From: Symbiodinium natans
Taxonomy: Eukaryota; Sar; Dinophyceae; Suessiales; Symbiodiniaceae
DNA length: 27,074 bases
Direction of reading: 5' to 3'
NCBI GenBank assembly: GCA_905221605.1
Contig: CAJNDS010000359.1
Coordinates: forward strand, 113,655-140,728
The notes beneath the pieces are model-generated. The model was not told the origin of the DNA and ran no database searches. It saw nothing but the letters and a program-made list of their open reading frames with translations. The translations under genes were made by a program, and so were the position numbers. This document shows, in pieces, positions 17,994 to 24,755 of the stretch. Numbering within the stretch: position 1 is the first letter of the stretch; each line of letters opens with the position of its first letter.

Positions 17994-18039
17994 GATCCCA
18001 AAACCACGAAAATACCTAGATCTTTGGGGGGGGGGTACC
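17994..18039 (-). repeat. Right terminal inverted repeat
   Basis: On the minus strand from 18039 inward: GGTA, C10, the core AAAGATCTAGGTATTTTC (18008-18025 on the plus strand as its complement), then GTGGTTTTGGGAT. Just inside it lie CCCTAAAACCCTAAAAC, telomere-like, at about 17976-17992. Confidence 0.85.
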
Positions 18040-18057
18040 ATATATATATATATATAT
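18040..18057. repeat. (TA)n microsatellite, right flank of element
   Basis: About 18 bp of TA dinucleotides abutting the right terminal repeat, mirroring the longer run at 15246-15294. Confidence 0.95.
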
Positions 18058-18097
18058 CAAATTTACACCAGCTTACTCCGCGCATCGGGCTCATTCT

Positions 18098-18739
18098 ATG
18101 CTCAACCGCACCCAGGCTTGCTGTGCCTTGGAGGGCTGCGAGCAGCTTCTGCCGCCCCTGCGCTTGCCACAAGTCGAGATGGGAGGTTTTCCCTTTGCAG
18201 GGTTCGGTATGGACAGCCTATTCTCGGGCAGGCCGCTGCTAACAGATGATGGGGGGACACCGAGTCCGCTGAATCTAAGGCCGCTTGAGGACTTCAGCAA
18301 AGCCCGAAGCAACCCACCTCGATGCGCTGGCTCTCGTTCCCGCTGGCGGCCCGCAGAGCACCTGCAATCGGAACCCACTAAGCCTTGCCGGGCTTGTGAG
18401 TCTTCCCGTTCTCGCAGGAAGACTACCTTTCCGTGGGGGCACCACTTTTCTCCAAATGGCCGTAGCCATTTTGGGGGGGTAGTTCCAGCTTCGGAGTCAC
18501 TTGATCCAGGGTGTGATGAGGCTTGGGCTCCTTGGGCAGTTCAAAACTGCTGCGAAACCACAATCACCATGCCGAGACCATGCCATGCCCAAGCGATCAC
18601 CCCTCTCGAACCACCTGCTTGCTGCATGAGCTCCAGGCGGGCGCGCAGGACTCAGATGCACTTCAGTGAAGTTCAGTGGTGGCTTGAAAAACATTCAGCA
18701 TCTCTGAAAACTGGATATTCTGCTCAAATCCCAAAATGA
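18098..18739 (+). CDS. Unrecognised 213-codon open frame containing a spliced-leader match
   Basis: ATG at 18098 opens one of the longest non-low-complexity frames in the window. The predicted product is rich in serine, arginine, proline and cysteine, without a recognised domain. It reads across the spliced-leader match at 18459-18474 (as NGRSHFGG), which would be odd for a real conserved gene. Competing frames are plus 18285-18482, with a hydrophobic C-terminal part, and minus 18275-18469. I regard the long frame as possibly fortuitous; the leader match implies that transcription-derived DNA landed here. Confidence 0.18.
   Translation: MLNRTQACCALEGCEQLLPPLRLPQVEMGGFPFAGFGMDSLFSGRPLLTDDGGTPSPLNLRPLEDFSKARSNPPRCAGSRSRWRPAEHLQSEPTKPCRACESSRSRRKTTFPWGHHFSPNGRSHFGGVVPASESLDPGCDEAWAPWAVQNCCETTITMPRPCHAQAITPLEPPACCMSSRRARRTQMHFSEVQWWLEKHSASLKTGYSAQIPK
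18459..18474 (+). other. Relict spliced-leader match (5' part)
   Basis: GCCGTAGCCATTTTGG matches the first 16 positions of the dinoflagellate spliced leader exactly (G at the variable first position). It then diverges: GGGGGTAG replaces CTCAAG. A 16-base exact match is not expected by chance in a window this size. The missing 3' end and lack of an SL RNA intron argue for a relict leader or decayed SL pseudogene rather than a functional SL RNA gene. Confidence 0.55.
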
Positions 18740-18901
18740 GTCCCATTCACTGCGAAGAGGCAAGAAGGCCCCGGCTATCCCTTCGTCGATCCAAGGGCAC
18801 GCCGAGCATCCATGCCGAAAAGCGCCTGAAACAATGGCTCAGGGGTTTGGGGCGAGTTCGGCGCCTAGTGAATAAGTCAATGCACTAGACGAATCTCCGA
18901 G
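18740..18901. other. No supportable gene
   Basis: Short spacer with no recognised feature. Confidence 0.3.
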
Positions 18902-19317
18902 TTAAATCGGGCTGCAATGCTCAACAGGCCACTCGATCTGCAAATGACTAGGCCACCAGGCTAAGAAGGACACGGTGCTTCTGGGGTCTGTGAATTGCCA
19001 TCGTTTCGTGATGGAAATCCTTCTATAAAGGATCTGTGGCAGTTGCTTACCTCGAAGCTGTTGTCTGTTTACAGCTGCTTCGCAACATACTGTGAACACA
19101 CCCTTGGCACGCGTGGTCTCGGCATGAGAGACATCCTGGTGTCTTCCTCGGTGCAGCCTGACGGGCAATCTGTGAGGACCTCCTTCGTTGAGTGCCGGGC
19201 AGAGTCTGCAATGTTGTACAGCGAATACACATCACATCCTTCGACTCGCTCCCTGTGTCCTATTCCTATTACAATAAGAAATTTCTGCATCTCGTCCTGA
19301 CAGCACCTGAAGGGCAT
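18902..19317 (-). CDS. Coding-like minus-strand blocks, downstream part of a frame-hopping gene
   Basis: Two minus-strand frames look protein-like in turn. The first, at 19069-19317, contains DVYSLYNIADSARHSTKEVL, then DCPSGCTEEDTRMSL. The second, at 18902-19168, contains AAVNRQQLRGKQLPQILYRR. They overlap in different frames, so an intron or frameshift lies between them. They continue the series of blocks at 19232-19742 on the same strand. No family is recognised. Confidence 0.22.
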
Positions 19318-19742
19318 GCTTGATCTTCAACGCAGCAGCCCCGGGAGGTTTTTCGTACGAGGAAATGTTGCCGAAGCCACTGTCGCCATACGTGCAATAC
19401 CGCAATCCTGGCTGTTTGAGCCCCCCGCAAAGGCTGGGTGTCTGTCTCGCATACCGCTGGTCTGCGTTAATGGCCTCATGCATCGTGTCAGGCCTACGGC
19501 ACTTGAATGTCGTCCATGTCGCCATCTGCGACAGCAATGAAGTCAGGCGATCCATCTTGTCTTCGAAAGATCAAAGCGTTCGTTGAGGTAGCTCTCATCG
19601 AAGTCGATGAAGATTCCGGCGGCGGGGGGATCATGCGCCCTGTCGACGGAGCCGAGTCGATGACGTCGACCGTGCTCAGCGTGTCTTCCACATCCACGAT
19701 GGTGCGGGAACTGGCCTTTTTTTCAGATGGTGTTGCTTGGCC
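19232..19742 (-). pseudogene. Frame-hopping coding remnant, family unknown
   Basis: Three overlapping minus-strand frames each carry convincing protein text. Frame one (19494-19742): SEKKASSRTIVDVEDTLSTV, later DFIAVADGDMDDIQVP then a stop. Frame two (stop TGA at 19543-19545): AGIFIDFDESYLNERFDLSK. Frame three (19232-19555): ATWTTFKCRRPDTMHEAINA, RYCTYGDSGFGNISSYEKPP and ALKIKHALQVLSGRDAEIS. Real genes do not encode overlapping proteins this way, so introns, indels or sequencing errors (C6 and A7 homopolymers lie at two of the switches) are likely. It may be a decayed gene or an intron-split one. Function unknown. Confidence 0.3.
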
Positions 19743-20967
19743 TTATCAGCAGTGGTTCTGTCCCGATCACTGCAGCTTAACCAACTTGCTGGCATATCGT
19801 CGCTGAAGATCGGGGTGTTCTTGCACGGCGGCGCTGCATGCTCCATGCATCCGCGTTCCACACACACCGCCTTGAACCGGAATGCTTGCCTTCGTTGACA
19901 GCCAGCATGTGTAATCATGAGTTGCCGTGATTGGCGAATTGCTAAGTAAACTCCTCCACCTGAACAGTTGGTCTTTTCGTGGACAGAGATGCTTGCACAC
20001 GTTGTCCGCTTCCTGAGCTACCCAAGCACAGTAAGGTGCCCGGCGTGAAGCGCCGGCGGCAGCACCAAATCAACCGGAGGGTTCGCGCGAACCTCGCACC
20101 ATGGCAACCCTCAAAGGCTTCGAGACTCTTTCATGTTTCACTGTTCCAAGAGCAGCACGAAGGAACAATCTCAAGCCTTGTAAACCAACAACTGCGACTT
20201 GAAGCCCCAAACATCCCCAAATCATCCCAAACCCAAACCTTGAACCCCCACTGCTCTGCAGGGATCCCGACAAACCAGTCGAGTTTGGGTTCAGCGCCCA
20301 GACTAGCGAACGGAAGCAAAGGTCCGAATGATCCTGCCAGAGAGATCTTGAATTGCATGGTTGAAGTTGGTTTAGTTCATTTTCGTGTGTTTTCTTTCGC
20401 CTCGGTTTCTGCTTTATAACATTGAGGGCCTCACTCTTGATATTTATGTCCCCATATCCAGACTAGGACTCCGCGAGAACTTCCGTGCGAGGTTCAAGCC
20501 AGCTGTGGTTTTGCAACCCCCGAAGGCCAGGTGCTCGAGGAACACGGTGCGAAGCTTCTCGTTCTCCTGCGAAAGGATTCAAAAAATGTTCATCATTACA
20601 TTCGGTGTGCTGGATTGATGTCTCTCGTCTCCTCTATGTCGTTACTTCTTTTCTCCTTCTTGGCACTCTGACTCTTACCCACACTCGAGCTCCCTTCTCT
20701 CCCATGTGCTTTCTGTTTCTGGGGCCTGATGGAAGGCACCTCACCTAGCACGACTGTCCACGACCAGGACATCCCGCACTTGTTCACATCACTTGGCCAA
20801 CGAAGTCCAACGTCACTTCTAGAGCACGCCATGGTTCAGTATTATGATATACTTGTTCCAGGGCATAAACGACTGGCTCGAGACACTAGATAGCCCTCAA
20901 AAGGCACATGAAGCGGGTCAGAAATCCGCCAACCCTCGGGCCGGAGGTGTAGAGGTTGTGAGAACAG
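19743..20967. other. Ambiguous region, opposing open frames, no gene assigned
   Basis: Minus frames at 19676-19918 and 19767-20000 may extend the remnant at 19232-19742 upstream. Between 20000 and 20420 a 146-codon plus frame (19979-20419) opposes a 75-codon minus frame (20131-20358), each moderately protein-like. 20420-20967 shows only small frames. No RNA gene was noticed; GTTCAAGCC at about 20491 resembles a tRNA T-arm but has no matching partner elements. Confidence 0.25.
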
Positions 20968-21262
20968 CCACCCCCCCCTCCCAATCCCTCCCCCCCTACC
21001 CCACGCCTCCCCCCACCCCCCCGACCCCCCCCACCCCCCCCACCCCCCCCCACCCCCCCCACCCCCCCCCCAGCCCCCCCCACCCCCCCCCCTACCCCCC
21101 CCCCCCTCTGCCCTCTCCAAAGCGGGTTTTCGAGGCCGGGATGCATTTGAACCTTAAGCCCGAAGCACTCAACCCTCAACCCCTCCCCTGCCCCCCCCCC
21201 CTCCCCCCTTCCCCCCTTCCCCCCTGCCCCCCTTCGCCCCCCCACCCCCCTACCCCCCCTGA
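20968..21262. repeat. Second C-rich strand-biased tract
   Basis: Runs of CCCCCCACC and CCCCTTCCCC dominate 20968-21115 and 21178-21262, with a less biased spacer between. C is again on the plus strand, as in the larger tract at 12225-15200. Proline-rich and glycine-rich open frames here are artefacts. It leads directly into CCCTAAA-like repeats. Confidence 0.9.
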
Positions 21263-21307
21263 GGGGCCTGGCTCAACCCTACGATCAATCCAAGCCGAAC
21301 CGTCTCT

Positions 21308-21446
21308 TGAACCCTAAACTTCAAGAAACCCTAAACCCCAAAGCGTGAACCTTGAGCCCTAAGCCCTCAATCCTAAACTAACCCTCAACCCTAAACCCCG
21401 AACCATAAACCATAAACCCGGAACCCTAAACCCTAAACCCAACCCT
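21308..21446 (+). repeat. Interstitial CCCTAAA telomere-like repeats
   Basis: Degenerate CCCTAAA units (AACCCTAAACTT, AAACCCTAAACCCC, CCATAAACCATAAACCC, ending GAACCCTAAACCCTAAACCC) on the plus strand. All are in one orientation, unlike the mixed array at 15776-16870. Units of 7 bp are common, but spacing varies. Confidence 0.85.
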
Positions 21447-22380
21447 TATTGCTTGGGGTCCAGCGACTTGGGCGCTGCGGAATCACCATGCTCACGCGGA
21501 TGCGCTGGGGCCGGGCCGAGGCGGGTCGCGTAGCGTTAAAATTAAACAACTCTTGGTGTTTCGGACGGAGGGTAGCCGTGTCAATACAAGAAAGTATGCA
21601 ACAAAATGACAATAAGGAGACCAACTCCAGTCCGTTGTATGCTCCGTGTCTGCTACGTTTGTCACTCGTCGCTGACCATTGCTTAAGCGGTGTCCCATGC
21701 TTGGGTTGGGACGCAGGCGCATGCCCATGTTCGTGGTCGATCCATGTTCGTGGTCGATCCAGGCGACACTAGAGAGCTACACGGCCGGCCTTGACGGAAG
21801 TCTTTCTCTCGCATTTGCTCACATTCTATCTCTCCCTCTCTCCCCATCATCCTCTCTGTCCCTGCGCCCTCAAGGCCAAAGCACAAGCCGCGACATTCCA
21901 ACATTCGCTCGCATCTGGTGCAGACGGACGCAGACGGACGACACCAGAACGACACCATCAATCAAGCCAAGGCACAAAGCAAAGCTCCGACAGGTGCAGG
22001 CTACACTAGAGTCATTTGCGTACCCTCGTGTCACAGCAAAGGCCTTTGCTAAGGTTGCCAACTTCGCCTGCCAAGTGTGTGCAAGAACTTGAGACAGGGT
22101 TTCCTACAGGGGAACCCAAGTGGCACTCCAGGTTGCCATCGTGATGGAACCCTGCAAAAAATCCATGTCAGCCTGGAAATGGTGACGCCCTGCTAGCAGA
22201 GACTTGGTGGGTGACAGTGCAATTCACTAGCAGATGCTGTTCAAGTCTGAAGCGGGCCTGCATTTCGCAAACTGTGGCATAGACCTCTCTCTGGACGACC
22301 TGTCCAGGGGAAAAATTGGGAAGTCAGGGTAGCCCAAACTGTACAGCGCAATGGAAATATCTTGAGAAATCCATTGTTGA
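21447..22380. other. No gene assigned; 17-bp tandem duplication at 21725-21758
   Basis: CCATGTTCGTGGTCGAT occurs twice in tandem (21725-21741 and 21742-21758). A second short duplication, GACGGACGCA/GACGGACGAC, lies near 21925. CAGGC(G/T)ACACTAGAG appears at about 21770 and again near 21997, giving the same QATLES peptide in two plus frames, so this may be a diverged segmental duplication. No frame is convincingly coding. Confidence 0.4.
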
Positions 22381-22451
22381 GAGCTCCGACTTTTGCTCCG
22401 ACTTTTGCTCCGACTTTTGCTCCGACTTTTGCTCCGACTTGCTCGGAGCTC
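22381..22451. repeat. 12-bp minisatellite flanked by 9-bp inverted repeats
   Basis: About 4.5 copies of GCTCCGACTTTT occupy 22384-22442. The array starts with GAGCTCCGA (22381-22389) and is closed by TCGGAGCTC (22443-22451), its perfect reverse complement, so the array can sit in a hairpin loop. All six frames remain open across it. Confidence 0.9.
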
Positions 22452-22733
22452 CGAATGCCAGCAACTGCAACCTGCCTGGTGCACGCGACCTTGCACGCGC
22501 TCTTCCACCAGCACTCGGACCTGTGAGGCAGCGGGTTTCTGCAGGGTTCGTTGTTGACATGTTTTGACGTGTCTCGACATGTGTTGAGATATGCCATTAC
22601 TTTTGGCAATGTCCTTGCATGGATGAAACTGTCAGACCCTATCCCGAACTCCCTTTCAATTCATCATCACTGGGGAGGCCTGAATGCGCCTTAGCCCATC
22701 TCGCCACGGTAGAGTGAGAAAACAAAAGCATGC

Positions 22734-22830
22734 CTACTCAAACCCCACACACACATATACCTCCATGACTTCTGGAAACTCCTGGCATCCTCCGAGGAGA
22801 AACTCCTCAACCTCAACCAATGTGTGTTGA
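22734..22830 (-). CDS. Candidate last exon of a minus-strand gene
   Basis: The frame TLVEVEEFLLGGCQEFPEVM followed by EVYVCVGFE and a stop at 22734 reads as acidic, helix-forming protein. The same frame continues upstream through the GACAACTAT minisatellite as a valine/isoleucine repeat, which is probably not coding. An intron boundary is therefore likely near 22830. It sits downstream of other minus-strand blocks at 22939-23876. Family unknown. Confidence 0.25.
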
Positions 22831-22835
22831 CAATT

Positions 22836-22886
22836 GACAACTATGACAACTATGACAACTATGACAACTATGACAACTATGACAAC
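22836..22886. repeat. 9-bp GACAACTAT minisatellite
   Basis: Five exact copies of GACAACTAT followed by GACAAC. On the minus strand the frame stays open as a VIV-type hydrophobic repeat. Confidence 0.95.
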
Positions 22887-22938
22887 CGACCCACGCCGTC
22901 GGAGACATCCAGCATGCCGAGCTGGTCCGCAGAAGCCG

Positions 22939-23358
22939 TTAAAGCCCCAAAGCCCCCACCCCAAACAGCATGAAAACTCTCAATGTCACAATGTCGACTC
23001 CAGCAACTCCTGGAAGTATCAGTTCGTTCGCGGCATCATGTGGCAGGTGCATCCTCCGGTGTGAGCTTTTGCCCCGCTCCCCTGTGTGCAGTTGCTGGGG
23101 TGGCCTTGTTTGCACTGGGCGCGCTTCTGAGGAGACTGTGTTTTGGCGCGCTTGTGACTTCCAGGTCCGGACCTCGTACTTGCGTTCGGCAAGCCCTTCG
23201 ACTCTCGTGTCGGTGTCGGGCGTCCATGCTGCTGGTGCCCAGACTCTATTCTTGCCACCAGGATCACTAGAATCTGCCTTCTCCATCTCGGCAGCAAGTA
23301 TTGCGTCCAGCTGCTGCTGTACTCGCTCCTTTGCCATGGCAACTGTGCAGTTCAACAA
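22939..23358 (-). CDS. Candidate exon, coiled-coil-like N-terminus, 139 codons
   Basis: This minus-strand frame is among the most protein-like in the window. It has a helical run AKERVQQQLDAILAAEMEKA (about residues 9-28), then a polar linker (DSSDPGGKNRVWAPAAWTPD) and a charged segment (EGLAERKYEVRTWKSQARQN), with balanced composition throughout. The frame's ATG at 23356-23358 has no supporting context, so it may be internal. The last 25 residues turn hydrophobic and may read past an exon end. With 23580-23727 and 23784-23876 on the same strand, all helix-rich, it could form one interrupted coiled-coil gene. No family is recognised. A plus frame (22970-23434) overlaps but is less convincing. 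Confidence 0.35.
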   Translation of the reverse strand: MLNCTVAMAKERVQQQLDAILAAEMEKADSSDPGGKNRVWAPAAWTPDTDTRVEGLAERKYEVRTWKSQARQNTVSSEARPVQTRPPQQLHTGERGKSSHRRMHLPHDAANELILPGVAGVDIVTLRVFMLFGVGALGL

Positions 23359-23490
23359 GAGCCTTCACCACTCACAAGGCGTGCGACACTCTGGGCAAGC
23401 TGCAGGCACCATGCGTGAGGTAGGATGCTCCTAATGGTCCTAACCCGGATCTCCTCCACAATCGCGTGCACACGGACAGCCTGCTGAGAG

Positions 23491-23577
23491 CTTGTACATG
23501 CTTGTACATGCTTGTACATGCTTGTACATGCTTGTACATGCTTGTACATGCTTGTACATGCTTGTACATGCTTGTAC
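23491..23577. repeat. 10-bp CTTGTACATG minisatellite, eight exact copies
   Basis: Eight perfect head-to-tail copies (23491-23570) followed by CTTGTAC. Each unit contains the palindrome TGTACA, and CATG is completed at each unit's end. The absence of any mismatch suggests recent expansion. The frame stays open on both strands, so it reads as a Cys-Thr-Ser-Met-Tyr-Lys-type repeat within minus frames. Confidence 0.97.
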
Positions 23578-23579
23578 TG

Positions 23580-23727
23580 TCACATCCCGGAAGGAAAGGC
23601 AAATTGAAACGATGGCATTTCGGAATTCGGCCTGCGCTTCCATCCGCCGATCGACCTGCCGAAGTTGGACAGTCAACATGAGGATTGGCTCTTGCACGCT
23701 CGGGGGCTGGTGGCTACTGTACAGCAA
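23580..23727 (-). CDS. Candidate exon, helical, upstream of the 10-bp array
   Basis: The minus-strand frame from an ATG at 23725-23727 contains LMLTVQLRQVDRRMEAQAEF followed by RNAIVSICLSFRDV, a charged amphipathic helix pattern. The frame then enters the CTTGTACATG array and stays open to 23440 as an uninformative repeat, so the true exon probably ends before it. It lies between other helix-rich minus-strand blocks (22939-23358 and 23784-23876). An opposing plus frame (23665-23877) is a weaker alternative. Family unknown. Confidence 0.28.
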
Positions 23728-23783
23728 ATCTTTGACCAGACTGCCTCATGCAAAGAGACTCTCAACTTTTCTCACAAACACCT

Positions 23784-23876
23784 TCAGACCAAGCCCCTCG
23801 TGGCCTCGAGGTGGAAATCTCGAATTCGATTCTCCATGTCTTGCCGAGCATCAGCCATCTCAGCCTGCAAGTCGTA
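23784..23876 (-). CDS. Candidate exon, coiled-coil-like
   Basis: A short minus-strand frame reading YDLQAEMADARQDMENRIRD, then FHLEATRG and a stop at 23784-23786, has the heptad-like spacing of a coiled coil. A donor-like GT (TTG|GTCTGA) coincides with the frame's end. It is too short to stand as a gene and is proposed only as an upstream exon of the block series 22734-23727. It has no ATG. Confidence 0.28.
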   Translation of the reverse strand, partial: YDLQAEMADARQDMENRIRDFHLEATRGLV

Positions 23877-24189
23877 ACAGTATAACAGTGCTCTGCCTGC
23901 AAATGTCTAGTCGGCAAATGTTGCCATAATATGCCATCATCTACACTATTGGAAACAGTTGATGCTGCCAGTTAGCCTTTCGTACAGTCACCCCCATGGC
24001 GCACGGAAACACTTACAGTGCATAAGTAGGAAGTCAACCCAGGTGTCGTTCTGTCAGCCCACAAAAGCCAAACCCCAAGACAACCGGGCTTCGTTGTGCG
24101 CTGGCATCGTTAGGCATCGTTCACAACAGCAGCAGTGGCACACAGTTTTTTGAACAATTGAACAACCGAAACTGCACGTGCACATGGCT
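23877..24189. other. No supportable gene
   Basis: Small competing frames only. A 10-bp direct duplication GGCATCGTTA/GGCATCGTTC lies at about 24103-24122. Confidence 0.35.
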
Positions 24190-24435
24190 TCAACATGGCA
24201 GACGCGAGCCATCGTCTCCACAGTCGCGAGTTTGCATACAGTCCATGGGGCTCACAGCTGCCCCTTGAACATCCTTATTCTTGGGACTGGATTCAACTTG
24301 CCTCCATCCGTCGGCGCAGAGCATCCTGGACAGGTTGACAGGGAGCGTGTTCGTAGATAATTCGAAGACACACTCGAGAAATTTCTGAACAATGATGTTC
24401 GAGAAAACGACACCCACGTTCCACAGACTGGTCAC
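24190..24435 (-). CDS. Candidate exon, unrecognised, 81 codons
   Basis: The minus-strand frame contains WNVGVVFSNIIVQKFLECVF, then ELSTNTLPVNLSRMLCADGW, a protein-like mix of hydrophobic and polar residues, ending in a cysteine/aspartate-rich tail and a stop at 24190. The ATG at 24433-24435 lacks support. It directly adjoins the block at 24432-24620 in another frame, so a short intron or indel may separate them. No family is recognised. Confidence 0.25.
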   Translation of the reverse strand: MTSLWNVGVVFSNIIVQKFLECVFELSTNTLPVNLSRMLCADGWRQVESSPKNKDVQGAAVSPMDCMQTRDCGDDGSRLPC

Positions 24436-24620
24436 ACGGTAGTTCGTGAAGCCGTGCTAAGAAGCAACTCGAGACCCGGACACGACGACATTCTGCGAAA
24501 GTGCTGAGAATGACACAAAGTTGTGTGGGAGCAGGGCGGTGGCGTGTTGCCCGCCACAGCAATGTGCGGAGCAATCTGTTCCATCCGATTGGCCTCCACC
24601 CTCATGACCATGTCCAGCAA
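24432..24620 (-). CDS. Candidate exon, unrecognised, 62 codons
   Basis: ATG at 24618-24620 opens LDMVMRVEANRMEQIAPHIA, helical and well balanced, followed by a histidine/cysteine-rich stretch that may be past the real exon end. It overlaps the neighbouring block at 24190-24435 by only 4 bp in a different frame. It lies on the same strand as most coding-like blocks between 22734 and 25343. Function unknown. Confidence 0.23.
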   Translation of the reverse strand: MLDMVMRVEANRMEQIAPHIAVAGNTPPPCSHTTLCHSQHFRRMSSCPGLELLLSTASRTTV

Positions 24621-24755
24621 GCATGCAGTTTTATGCGAACCAACCCCACCTCGCGTTGCCTGTCAAAAACACTCCTGCTGCTGGAGGCTTGAACACCAAC
24701 CCCCTTCTACGCCCTTCATCGGAGGAAACTGTTCAGAGTCTCGACGTGGAGTGGT

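Larger units (their letters stand above)
15295..18039. mobile_element. Candidate non-autonomous element with terminal inverted repeats
   Basis: The ends form an inverted repeat. Left inward (15295-15340): GCTA, C11, AAAGATCTAGGTATTTTC, then ATGATTTGG. Right, read on the opposite strand (18039-17994): GGTA, C10, the same 18-bp core, then GTGGTTTTGG. Both ends abut TA-dinucleotide runs, so target-site duplication cannot be told from microsatellite. The 2,745-bp interior is AT-richer than the C-rich flank on its left. It holds only repeats plus a weak 90-codon frame (15475-15747) and no transposase. Known parallels are non-autonomous DNA transposons and microsatellite-associated MITEs; assignment to any superfamily is not possible. 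Alternatives: two independent insertions of a short repeat in opposite orientation, or a foldback element. Confidence 0.5.

Noticed and set aside
18275-18469. Minus-strand gene starting MATAIWRKVV across the spliced-leader match
   Set aside because: The start is simply the reverse complement of the leader motif; the remaining 55 codons have no support and overlap the plus frame.
20485-20505. GTTCAAGCC as a tRNA T-arm
   Set aside because: No matching A-box, acceptor stem or anticodon arm could be placed upstream.
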